Below, one piece after another: positions 9,376-18,556 of a DNA stretch of 64,000 bases; within the stretch, counting starts at the first letter, position 1; every line of letters starts with the position of its first letter. The DNA is from Bradyrhizobium sp. CB1015 (GTDB lineage: Bacteria > Pseudomonadota > Alphaproteobacteria > Rhizobiales > Xanthobacteraceae), in NCBI RefSeq assembly GCF_025200925.1, contig NZ_CP104174.1, positions 62,001 through 126,000 on the forward strand, in the 5' to 3' direction. The notes under the pieces are model-generated. The model did no database searches, had not been told where the DNA came from, and saw only the letters and a list, made by a program, of their open reading frames with translations. A program made the translations under genes and the position numbers.

Positions 9376-10821
9376 ATGAAACTGAGCCTGAAGCGCCTGT
9401 TTGGGAGATCGATGACCGGGGGATTGGACCTGGCCGAAGCGCCCCCTCCGCCTTCGCCGCGATCCGCGGTGCGGAAGATGGCGCTCGTGTCTCTGGCACT
9501 CGTCCTTGCCATCATCGGCGCACTCGCCGGCGGCTACTATTTCGCGATGCGACCGGTGACGCTGAGGATCGCGGTCGGCCCTGCCAACAGCGACGACGTC
9601 AAGGTCGTGCAGACGCTGACGCAGGGCTTCGCGCAGCACAAGAGCCAGGTGCGGCTGCGCCCGATCCAGACCGACGGAGCTACCGCCAGCGCCAATGCGC
9701 TCGCGGAGGGCAAGGTCGATCTCGCCATCGTGCGCGGCGACCTCGAGGTGCCGAAGAACGCACAGGCGGTCGCGACCCTGCGCAAGAACGTCGTGGTGCT
9801 GTGGTCCGTGCCCGCCAAGGGCAAGAAGAAGGGCGCGAAGATCACCAAGATCGCCCAGCTCGCCGGCCATCGCATCGGCGTCGTCGGCCGCACCCAGGCC
9901 AACGTCAACCTCCTCAAGGTGATTCTCCAGCAATACGGCGTCGATCCCGCCAAGGTCGAGATCGTGCAATTCCCGGCAAACGAGGTTGCCGACGCGATCA
10001 AGGCGCAGAAGGCCGACGTCTATCTCGCGGCCGGCCCGGTCAACAGCAAGATCACGGCTGACGCGATCGCGGCATCTATCAAGGAAGGCGGCACGCCGAC
10101 CTTCCTCGAGATCGATTCAGCGGACGCAATCGCACAGAACCATCCGGTCTACGAAGCCTCGGAGATCCCTGCCGGCACCTATGGCGGCTCGCCCGCTCGA
10201 CCCGAGGACGAGGTCAAGACCATCAGCTTTTCGCATCACATCGTGGCGCGCAAAGGCGTCTCCGAAACCACCATCGCGGCGTTCACGCGTCAGCTGTTCG
10301 CCGTGCGGCAGCAATTGGTGACGGAATTCCCGCTGGCGGCGAAGATCGAAACCCCCGATACCGACAAGGACGCGGTGATCCCGGTACATCCGGGTGCAGC
10401 CGCCTTCGTCGACGGCGAGGAGAAGACCTTCCTCGACAAGTACAGCGATTACATCTGGTGGGGCTTGATGGCGCTGTCCGCCATGGGCTCGATCGGCGCG
10501 TGGTTTGCGGGCTATCTGAAGAAGGACGAGCGCGACAACAACAGCCATCTGCGTGATCGGCTGCTGGACATGATCGCCGCCGCGCGCAAGTGCGAGACCA
10601 CCGAAGAGCTCGACCAGATGCAGACCGAAGCCGACGACATCCTGCGCGATACGCTGCGCTGCTACGATCACGGCGCGATCGAAGAAGGCGCGCTCACCGC
10701 CTTCAACATCGCACTCGACCAGTTTCATGCGGCGGTCGCCGACCGCAAGGCCCTGCTGATGAGCCTGCCGCAGAACCTGCAGCGGGCCGGCGCGCAATTC
10801 CGGGCCGCCGGCAACGCCTGA
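9376..10821 (+). CDS. TAXI-family solute-binding domain protein anchored by two membrane segments
   Basis: A 481-residue protein. Residues 1-34 are basic and Pro-rich. A membrane segment (LVSLALVLAIIGALAGGYYF) spans about 36-56. The TAXI-like domain begins TLRIAVGPANSDDVKVVQTL and includes EGKVDLAIVRGDLEVPKNAQ and HRIGVVGRTQANVNLLKVIL. A second membrane segment (WWGLMALSAMGSIGAWFAGY) lies near 362-382. A helical cytoplasmic tail of about 98 residues follows (KKDERDNNSHLRDRLLDMIA onward). Ordinary TAXI proteins are free in the periplasm, so tethering at both ends plus a cytoplasmic tail suggests a sensor or accessory role. That role is inference. It is monocistronic and divergent from phhB. 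Confidence 0.8.
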   Translation: MKLSLKRLFGRSMTGGLDLAEAPPPPSPRSAVRKMALVSLALVLAIIGALAGGYYFAMRPVTLRIAVGPANSDDVKVVQTLTQGFAQHKSQVRLRPIQTDGATASANALAEGKVDLAIVRGDLEVPKNAQAVATLRKNVVVLWSVPAKGKKKGAKITKIAQLAGHRIGVVGRTQANVNLLKVILQQYGVDPAKVEIVQFPANEVADAIKAQKADVYLAAGPVNSKITADAIAASIKEGGTPTFLEIDSADAIAQNHPVYEASEIPAGTYGGSPARPEDEVKTISFSHHIVARKGVSETTIAAFTRQLFAVRQQLVTEFPLAAKIETPDTDKDAVIPVHPGAAAFVDGEEKTFLDKYSDYIWWGLMALSAMGSIGAWFAGYLKKDERDNNSHLRDRLLDMIAAARKCETTEELDQMQTEADDILRDTLRCYDHGAIEEGALTAFNIALDQFHAAVADRKALLMSLPQNLQRAGAQFRAAGNA

Positions 10822-10875
10822 GCAGCGCTTGCGCGCGTTATTGCTGCGTCACATTGTCTCAATATAGCTTACCCC

Positions 10876-10975
10876 GTCATTCCGGGGCGATGCGTCAGCA
10901 TCGAACTCTGGTGCGCAATTGCGCACCTTAGAATCTCGAGATTCCGGATTCGCACTTCGCGCGCTCCGGAATGAC
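10876..10975. repeat. interspersed palindrome, family B copy 2
   Basis: It starts gtcattccggggcgatgcg and ends gcgcgctccggaatgac, with inner arms gtgcgcaattgcgcac and gaatctcgagattcc, each itself a palindrome. It ends 32 bases before the phoD start codon, so it probably lies in the phoD leader. Confidence 0.85.
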
Positions 10976-11007
10976 AGCGCAAGATCGCCAGCCCGCGAGC
11001 CATCTTC

Positions 11008-12549
11008 ATGAACATCAAATTCTCCCGCCGCCGCTTCCTTGCCACGAGCGCCGGCGCGCTCGGCACGATGGCGATGCCGTATCTTTCGCGCGCGGCCGAC
11101 CGGCCGGCGGTCACCCACGGCGTGCAATCGGGCGACGTCACCGTCGACGGCGGCGTGGTATGGGCGCGCGCCGACCGTCCATCGCAGATGCTGGTCGAGG
11201 TGGCGACGACCGACTCGTTCAAGGACGCCCGCGCATTGCCGCCGATCGCGGCGCTGCCCGAAAGCGACTTCACCGCGAAGATGCTGATCGAGAATCTTCC
11301 GGCAGGCCAGGACATCTTTTACCGCGTCCGCTTCCGCGATCTCTCCCACAGCGCGGTCGAGGGCGAGCCGGTGGTTGGCCGCTTCCGCACCGCGCCCGCC
11401 GACCGCCGCGACGTCAGCTTCGTCTGGGGCGGCGACGTCGCGGGGCAGGGCTGGGGCATCAATCCTGACGACGGCGGCATGGTCACCTTCTCGACCATGC
11501 GCAAGCACCGGCCGGATTTCTTCCTGCACTCGGGCGACACGATCTATGCCGACGGCCCGATCCAATCCGAGGTGAAGCTCGCCGACGGCAAGATCTGGAA
11601 GAACCTCACCATCCCGGAGAAGGCCAAGGTCGCCGAGACGCTGGACGAGTTCCGCGCCGCGCACAAATACAATCTCACCGACGACAATCTCCGCGCCTTC
11701 AATGCCGAGGTGCCGATCTTCGTGCAATGGGACGACCACGAGGTCACCAACAACTGGTCGCTGTCGAAAGACTTGTCGGCCGCCTACAAGGTGCGCGACA
11801 TCTCCCTGCTCGCGGCCCGCGCAGGCCGCGCCTTCCACGAGATGTACCCGATGCGGGAAAGCATCACTGAGCCCGGCCGCGTCTATCGCCAGATCTCCTA
11901 TGGCCCACATCTCGACGTGTTCGTGCTCGACGAGCGCAGCTATCGCGGCCCGAACGGTGCCAATCTCGACACCGCCTATGGCCCTTCCAGCTACTTCCTC
12001 GGCCCGGACCAGATCGCCTGGCTGAAGCGCGGCCTTTTGAATTCGCGCGCGACGTGGAAGGTGATCGCGTCCGACATGCCAATCAGCCTGATCGTCTCGG
12101 ACACGCCGAAGGGCGGCTCGGAAGCCGTTGCGCAGGGCGACGGCCCGGTGCGCGGCCGCGAGCTCGAGATCGCCGACATCCTGCGCTTCATCAAGATGGC
12201 GCCGATCAGCAACACGGTGTGGCTGACGGCAGACGTGCATTACGCCGCCGCGCATTATTACGATCCGAACAAGGCGCAATTCCAGGAGTTCGAGCCGTTC
12301 TGGGAATTCGTCTCGGGGCCGCTTCATGCCGGCACGTTCGGTCCGAACGCGCTCGACAACACCTTTGGCCCCGAGGTGCGCTTCGTCAAGGCGCCGGGCA
12401 AGGACAGCCAGAACCTGCCGCCGTCGGCGGGCATGCAGTTCTTCGGTCACGTCAAGATCGACGGCGCCTCCGGCCAGATGACGGTGACCCTGCGCGACCG
12501 CGCCGACATCGCGCTGTGGTCGACCACGCTCGATCCGAAGCAGAGCTGA
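11008..12549 (+). CDS. phoD: alkaline phosphatase D family protein, Tat-exported
   Basis: A 513-residue PhoD-type metallophosphatase. The N-terminus is a Tat signal: SRRRFLATSAGALGTMAMPY, with the SRRxFLx twin-arginine motif and a cut near ARA. The immunoglobulin-like PhoD N-terminal domain follows (GVQSGDVTVDGGVVWARADR). Active-site landmarks are GGDVAGQGWG, FFLHSGDTIYADGP, PIFVQWDDHEVTNNW and VWLTADVHYAAAHYY, which supply the metal-binding Asp, Asn and His residues. PhoD enzymes release phosphate from mono- and diesters in the periplasm with Ca and Fe. I saw no clear Pho box upstream. Only a palindromic repeat lies between this gene and the previous one. Confidence 0.9.
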   Translation: MNIKFSRRRFLATSAGALGTMAMPYLSRAADRPAVTHGVQSGDVTVDGGVVWARADRPSQMLVEVATTDSFKDARALPPIAALPESDFTAKMLIENLPAGQDIFYRVRFRDLSHSAVEGEPVVGRFRTAPADRRDVSFVWGGDVAGQGWGINPDDGGMVTFSTMRKHRPDFFLHSGDTIYADGPIQSEVKLADGKIWKNLTIPEKAKVAETLDEFRAAHKYNLTDDNLRAFNAEVPIFVQWDDHEVTNNWSLSKDLSAAYKVRDISLLAARAGRAFHEMYPMRESITEPGRVYRQISYGPHLDVFVLDERSYRGPNGANLDTAYGPSSYFLGPDQIAWLKRGLLNSRATWKVIASDMPISLIVSDTPKGGSEAVAQGDGPVRGRELEIADILRFIKMAPISNTVWLTADVHYAAAHYYDPNKAQFQEFEPFWEFVSGPLHAGTFGPNALDNTFGPEVRFVKAPGKDSQNLPPSAGMQFFGHVKIDGASGQMTVTLRDRADIALWSTTLDPKQS

Positions 12550-12552
12550 CCG

Positions 12553-12936
12553 CTAATTGGCGGCGCGCGCCTGCAGCGCCGCTTCCAGCGCCTCGCTTGA
12601 GCACGGCTTCTGCAGCCGCGGCCGGCCCGCCAGTTCGGACGGAATGCGCGCCTCGGCGCCGTAGCCGGTGACGAACACGAACGGAACCTTCAGCGCGATC
12701 AGCCGCTCGGCGATCGCAAAGCTCGTCTCGCGGATCAGCTCGACATCGAGCAGCGCGAAATCGGGTGTCCGTTTCGCGATGGCGTCCAGCGCCTGCGTCA
12801 CCGAACCCACGGTCCGCACGGCGGCCACACCAAATCCGAGCAGGCGATCCTCGAAATCAATCGCGATGATCGGATCGTCCTCGACGATCAGAACATCGGC
12901 CGGCCAGCCTGTGCCATTGGAGGGTGCGGGTGCCAT
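12553..12936 (-). CDS. single-domain response regulator (receiver)
   Basis: A 127-residue stand-alone receiver. It shows ADVLIVEDDPIIAIDFEDRL (acidic pocket at the double Asp), phospho-acceptor Asp in FALLDVELIRET, FVFVTGYGAEA with the conserved Thr, and RLQKPCSSEALEAAL with the conserved Lys-Pro. All phosphotransfer residues are present and there is no output domain. The start MAPAPSN at 12936 is chosen because upstream codons look non-coding. It converges with phoD (stop codons 3 bases apart) and its start region faces the Crp/Fnr gene. The partner kinase is not evident nearby. Confidence 0.85.
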   Translation of the reverse strand: MAPAPSNGTGWPADVLIVEDDPIIAIDFEDRLLGFGVAAVRTVGSVTQALDAIAKRTPDFALLDVELIRETSFAIAERLIALKVPFVFVTGYGAEARIPSELAGRPRLQKPCSSEALEAALQARAAN

Positions 12937-13114
12937 GATCTCATCTTGGTTTGGGGTTTTTCGATCAGGACTGCCGCGACACGATGCCTGCGCCCAGCGC
13001 ACCAGGGGGTTCCCGGAACGAAACTCACCACATCATCGTTCTCTGGTCTGTCCACTTGTGCACACAGGAAATGGATGGAACTCGCTAAGGTGGGGAGAAG
13101 GGTGGGAGTTCAGG

Positions 13115-13879
13115 ATGGATGCGCGTATCGGCAAGGTCACCGAAGTCGAGAGCCGGCCGGCCAACAATCTGCTGCGGCGCTTGAGCCAGGCCGATTACGG
13201 CCTCCTGGCGCCGCACGTGACCGTCGAAGACTCTGCAGCAGGCCACCTGCTCTACAATCCCGGCGATGACGTGCAGGTCGTCCACTTCCCCTGCGGCCCG
13301 TCGCTCGCGACTTTCCTCGTCCCCAACGAGGATGGCCGCGATGTCGAAACCATTCTGGTCGGCCGCGAAGGCGCGGTGGGCGGCATCGTCAGCGAGGGGT
13401 TTCTGCCGGCCTATACCCGGATCTGCGTGAAATTCGGCGGGCCGTTTGCGCGCATTCACGTCGCCAAGCTGGAAGCCGCCAAGCTGCGCTCGGCATCACT
13501 GCGCAACATCTTTGCCCGCTATGCCGATTGCATGCTGGCCCAGATCTTCCAGTCGACCGCCTGCAACGCAATCCATTCGATCGAGCAGCGCACCGCCAAA
13601 TGGATCCTGGCGGCGATGGAGCGGACCGGCGACCAGACCAGCGTGCCGCTGACCCACGAACAACTCGCGACGCTGCTCGGCGTGGGGCGCTCCTATGCCA
13701 GCCGCGTGCTTCAGTCGTTCAAGGCCGAAGGCGTGCTCGACACGCGGCGCGGCTCGATCCTGGTCCGCAGCCGCGACGGCCTGAGGCTGCGCGCCTGCCT
13801 GTGCAACGATGCCGTGAAGATGCATTTCGAGGAGGTGCTGCGCGGCGTCTATCCGACCGAGGAGCGGGAGGTGGGGTAG
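13115..13879 (+). CDS. Crp/Fnr-family transcription regulator
   Basis: A 254-residue regulator. The cyclic-nucleotide-binding-like beta domain runs from about residue 25 to 145 (HLLYNPGDDVQVVHFPCGPS, ETILVGREGAVGGIVSEGFL). A dimer helix and a winged-helix domain follow: PLTHEQLATLLGVGRSYASR, then VLQSFKAEGVLDTRRGSILV. The recognition helix GVGRSYASRV keeps the SR pair of the Crp group. No FNR-type Cys cluster is visible, so the effector is unknown. The ATG at 13115 is used because the frame upstream is non-coding. The next gene starts 75 bases later and opens the Lgt-like/radical SAM operon, which this protein could control. Confidence 0.85.
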   Translation: MDARIGKVTEVESRPANNLLRRLSQADYGLLAPHVTVEDSAAGHLLYNPGDDVQVVHFPCGPSLATFLVPNEDGRDVETILVGREGAVGGIVSEGFLPAYTRICVKFGGPFARIHVAKLEAAKLRSASLRNIFARYADCMLAQIFQSTACNAIHSIEQRTAKWILAAMERTGDQTSVPLTHEQLATLLGVGRSYASRVLQSFKAEGVLDTRRGSILVRSRDGLRLRACLCNDAVKMHFEEVLRGVYPTEEREVG

Positions 13880-13954
13880 CTTCTTGCTTCTCCCTTGTGG
13901 CGCTATAATGCGCGGCGCGCCGTTCTAACCGCGATCGTGCTATACTGCCGGCGC

Positions 13955-14671
13955 ATGAGCGGGGCTTTCCTTCACACTCTCTTCGACATCTTGGCGTGGC
14001 TGGCCGCGGCCGCCGCCGTCTATTGGCTGTCGCGACGGGGCTTGCAGTTTCCCGCGCAATCGTTCGCGCTGCCTTATATCGCCGCGCTGGTGTTCGGCGC
14101 GGGCCTTGGCGCCTATCTGTTCGGCTCCGCCAATTTGTGGCTGTCAGGGCAAAGCGGCATTGCGCGCTCGGTCGAGGGCGCGCTGGCGGGCGGCATCGTG
14201 GCGATCGAGCTGTACAAATGGTCCGCAGGCGTCACGGTGCGAACCGGCGCGCGGTTCGCGTTGCCGCTGGCGCTCGGCATCGCGATCGGCCGGATCGGCT
14301 GTTACTTCGCGGGCCTCGACGATTTCACCTACGGCACGCCGACGGCGCTGCCCTTCGGCCATGATTTCGGCGACGGCGTTCGCCGCCATCCCGTGCAGCT
14401 CTACGAGAGCGCGGCCATGACCCTGTTCGCGCTCGTCTATGTGCTGGCGGTCTTGAACCGGAACGCGTTCACGATCACCAATGGTTTCTACCTGGTGCTC
14501 GCCTATTACGGAGCGCAACGCTTCCTATGGGAATTCCTCAAGCCCTATGGCACGCTGGTCGGGCCCCTGACCCTGTTTCACCTGCTGTCGCTGTCCATCC
14601 TGCTCTACGCCGCAATCATGCTGGCGACGGCGCCCAAAGCGAGACGCTTACAAAAAGAGTCACTTGCATGA
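13955..14671 (+). CDS. Lgt-like (prolipoprotein diacylglyceryl transferase family) membrane protein
   Basis: A 238-residue polytopic membrane protein with about seven hydrophobic segments. It carries Lgt-family marks: GIAIGRIGCYFAGLDDFTYG (Lgt signature region, normally GRxGNF) and DGVRRHPVQLYESAAMTLFA (normally RHPxQLYE). The tail has YYGAQRFLWEFLKPYG, matching the conserved Arg near the Lgt C-terminus. True Lgt moves diacylglyceryl from phosphatidylglycerol to the lipobox Cys. This copy is shorter than housekeeping Lgt and departs at GCYF, so it is probably a paralogue with another lipid acceptor. Its stop overlaps the next start as ATGA, a sign of coupled translation. The start at 13955 follows a non-coding stretch. 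Confidence 0.8.
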   Translation: MSGAFLHTLFDILAWLAAAAAVYWLSRRGLQFPAQSFALPYIAALVFGAGLGAYLFGSANLWLSGQSGIARSVEGALAGGIVAIELYKWSAGVTVRTGARFALPLALGIAIGRIGCYFAGLDDFTYGTPTALPFGHDFGDGVRRHPVQLYESAAMTLFALVYVLAVLNRNAFTITNGFYLVLAYYGAQRFLWEFLKPYGTLVGPLTLFHLLSLSILLYAAIMLATAPKARRLQKESLA

Positions 14672-16113
14672 ACGCGCCGTTGCGTAAGTCGCGTCCCTAC
14701 ATCTTCTGGGGCCAGACCCAATCCCTGTGCGAGACCTGCCTGAAGCTGGTACCGACCAAGATCCAGATCCTCGGCAACGAGGTCTGGTACGAAAAGCGCT
14801 GCCGGGAGCACGGCGTGCAATCGACGCTGGTGTCGACGGATGCCGCCTATTGGCGGCTGTGCAAGGATTTCATCAAGCCCGGCGACCGGCCGCTGCAATT
14901 CCAGGAGCGCACCGAATTCGGCTGCCCCTATGATTGCGGCCTCTGCCCCGACCACGAGCAGCATTCCTGCCTGGCGCTGATCGAGATCACCGAGCATTGC
15001 AACCTCACCTGCCCGGTCTGCTTCGCGGAGTCCTCGCCGGCGCGAACGAAATTCACTCCGCTCGCGACCGTGGAGAAGATGCTCGACGCGCTGGTCGCGA
15101 GCGAGGGCGAGCCCGATCTCGTGCAGATTTCCGGCGGCGAGCCGACGCTGCATCCCGACTTCTTCGAGATCCTGGACGCCGTGCGTGCCCGCCCGATCCG
15201 CCACGTCATGATCAACACCAACGGCCTGCGCATCGCCCGCGAAAAGGATTTTGTGGCACGGCTTGCCGAGAACAGGCGCGGGCTGGAGGTCTATCTCCAG
15301 TTCGATTCGCTGCAGCGCGACGCGCTGATCAACCTGCGCGGCGCGGACTTACGAAAAATCCGCGAGCAGGCGCTGGAGAATCTCGAGCATTACGGAATCT
15401 CGACCACGCTGGTCGCGACCATCAAGCGCGGCGTCAACGATTCCGAGATCGGCGACATCGTGCGCCACGCGCTGACCTGGAAATGCGTGCGCGGGGTGAC
15501 ATTGCAGCCGGTCCAGGATGCCGGCCGCAACGAGAGTTTCGACAAGAATACCGACCGCATCATGCTGTCGGAGATCCGCAAGCGCGTGATCGAGACCGGC
15601 GTCTTCGGCGACAACGACATGATTCCGCTGCCCTGCAATCCCGAGAGCATCTCGATCGGCTATGGCCTGCGCAACGGCGACAAGGTGCTGGCGCTGACTT
15701 CGCTGATCCCGCAGGAGCAGCTGGTGGCGGTGATGCCAAACACCATCAGCCCGGAAAAATATCCGATGCTGCGGGAAAAGTTCATCGACCTGTTCTCGCT
15801 GTCCTCAGGGCCGCTCAACACGTCCGAGCGCGTCTGCGAATTGTTGTGCTGCCTGCCGAGCTTTCAGGTGCCGGACGGGCTCACCTACGAGAACGTCTTC
15901 CGCGTCACCATCGTGCAGTTTCTCGACCGCTTCAATTTCTGCGTCGGCAACGTCAAGCGCAGCTGCATCCATTTCGTGACCGAGCAGGGTGCGATCATTC
16001 CGTTCGACACCTACAATCTGTTCTATCGGAATGGCGCCATCTCCCGGATTCGCGCTGGGCTCGAGGGGCAGACCTATCACGAGGCGAGGCAAACCGAGGA
16101 AGCACCACGATGA
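14668..16113 (+). CDS. radical SAM protein of the MJ0619/tetraether-synthase-like family
   Basis: A 481-residue radical SAM enzyme. The cluster motif CNLTCPVC (Cx3Cx2C) follows GCPYDCGLCPDHEQHSC, and the N-terminus carries CETCLKLVP ... EKRCREHG, an extra Cys-rich module. ISGGEPTLHPDFFEILD and MINTNGLRIA are core radical SAM motifs. The C-terminus has RFNFCVGNVKRSCIHFVTEQ and IPFDTYNLFYR. This order of Cys motifs is that of COG1964/MJ0619, whose archaeal members include Tes, the enzyme that couples lipid chains in tetraether formation. Many bacterial relatives have no known function. It sits between an Lgt-like gene and a small membrane-protein gene with ATGA overlaps at both ends, which points to a lipid or membrane substrate. 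Confidence 0.85.
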   Translation: MNAPLRKSRPYIFWGQTQSLCETCLKLVPTKIQILGNEVWYEKRCREHGVQSTLVSTDAAYWRLCKDFIKPGDRPLQFQERTEFGCPYDCGLCPDHEQHSCLALIEITEHCNLTCPVCFAESSPARTKFTPLATVEKMLDALVASEGEPDLVQISGGEPTLHPDFFEILDAVRARPIRHVMINTNGLRIAREKDFVARLAENRRGLEVYLQFDSLQRDALINLRGADLRKIREQALENLEHYGISTTLVATIKRGVNDSEIGDIVRHALTWKCVRGVTLQPVQDAGRNESFDKNTDRIMLSEIRKRVIETGVFGDNDMIPLPCNPESISIGYGLRNGDKVLALTSLIPQEQLVAVMPNTISPEKYPMLREKFIDLFSLSSGPLNTSERVCELLCCLPSFQVPDGLTYENVFRVTIVQFLDRFNFCVGNVKRSCIHFVTEQGAIIPFDTYNLFYRNGAISRIRAGLEGQTYHEARQTEEAPR

Positions 16114-16394
16114 GCGACACGCCACCGCCGGTTCTACCGGCCGTCCCAACGCCCGGCGAGGCGCGCAGCGGCTGCCTCACCGCGTTCATGGTGATTTCAG
16201 GCGTGATCCTGCTGCTGCCCGGCGTCTGCGCGCTGCTGTTCGGCGGAATGTCCGTGTTCGAGGATGGCCGGATCGCCGCCGACATCGCACCGCTGGTCTT
16301 TTTCGGACTGGTCGTGGGGATCGGAGGCGTCGCTCTGATCTGGGCCGCGATCAAGGGGCGAAAGGCCCCCGTCCATCCAGGAACCCAGCCTTAA
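16110..16394 (+). CDS. small two-segment membrane protein, third gene of the radical SAM operon
   Basis: A 94-residue protein that begins MSDTPPPVLPAVPTPGEARS, then has two hydrophobic segments: LTAFMVISGVILLLPGVCAL and APLVFFGLVVGIGGVALIWA. A short basic tail follows. Its ATG overlaps the radical SAM stop codon as ATGA, so it is translated with that enzyme. No family is recognised. It may be a membrane anchor or scaffold for the enzyme pair upstream. A rho-independent terminator starts 36 bases after its stop. Confidence 0.75.
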   Translation: MSDTPPPVLPAVPTPGEARSGCLTAFMVISGVILLLPGVCALLFGGMSVFEDGRIAADIAPLVFFGLVVGIGGVALIWAAIKGRKAPVHPGTQP

Positions 16395-16430
16395 GCTCCG
16401 GAAATCCCCGGACAAAATTCAGTCAACCAA

Positions 16431-16464
16431 CGGCCAAAGAACACATTGTTTTTTGGCCGTTTTT
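16431..16464 (+). terminator. rho-independent terminator of the Lgt-like/radical SAM operon
   Basis: Stem cggccaaa (16431-16438) pairs with tttggccg (16452-16459), and a run of five T follows. It lies 36 bases after the last stop of the operon. Confidence 0.8.
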
Positions 16465-16473
16465 GCATATATT
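16446..16473 (+). promoter_or_regulatory. possible typA promoter
   Basis: ttgttt at 16446-16451 and tatatt at 16468-16473 are spaced by 16 bases. The site overlaps the preceding terminator. This is the best -35/-10 pair I can see before typA, but it is only suggestive. Confidence 0.3.
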
Positions 16474-16492
16474 GCGCCGCAACGCGCAGGGC

Positions 16493-16523
16493 GCCCGGTC
16501 TGATATGGCCGGGCTTCCTTTTT
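16493..16523 (+). terminator. GC hairpin with T-rich tail in the typA leader (terminator or attenuator)
   Basis: gcccgg (16493-16498) pairs with ccgggc (16509-16514), and the tail ttccttttt follows. It lies about 110 bases before the typA start. It would act as an attenuator if transcription begins near 16480, or as a second terminator for the previous operon. Confidence 0.5.
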
Positions 16524-16633
16524 GGGCGCAAAGCGCCCCGTTTCCAGTCTTCCAGCGTTGTTTCGAGAAGAGGTCCCGGTCCGACCGGCGAGATCGCGCT
16601 TAACCCATTGTTCGACCGCAAAGAAGCTCACTC

Positions 16634-18460
<1,827 letters not shown>

Positions 18461-18463
18461 GCG

Positions 18464-18554
18464 GCGAGTTGGGAATGGCGGGTGGCGAATAGGGGAGTTA
18501 CCGCGCGGCGCAGTCTGGTATAAGGCTACTCGCCATTCGCCACTCACCATTCGC
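18464..18554. repeat. imperfect inverted repeat between typA and the amine oxidase gene
   Basis: Left arm gcgagttgggaatggcgggt (18464 onward) and right arm ending cgccactcaccattcgc (to 18554) are imperfect complements of about 29 bases each. The hairpin ends 2 bases before the ATG at 18557, so it may limit ribosome access or end typA transcription. Confidence 0.6.
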
Positions 18555-18556
18555 TC

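Noticed and set aside
10849..12450. Long open frame on the minus strand opposite phoD; similar long frames oppose typA (16628-18214), the dehydratase (21851-23785), the hybrid kinase (25206-27611) and obgE/sulfatase (59560-61500).
   Set aside because: High G+C makes antisense frames open for long stretches. Their proteins are rich in Arg, His, Asp and Ala with no motifs, and the sense strand holds recognisable genes.
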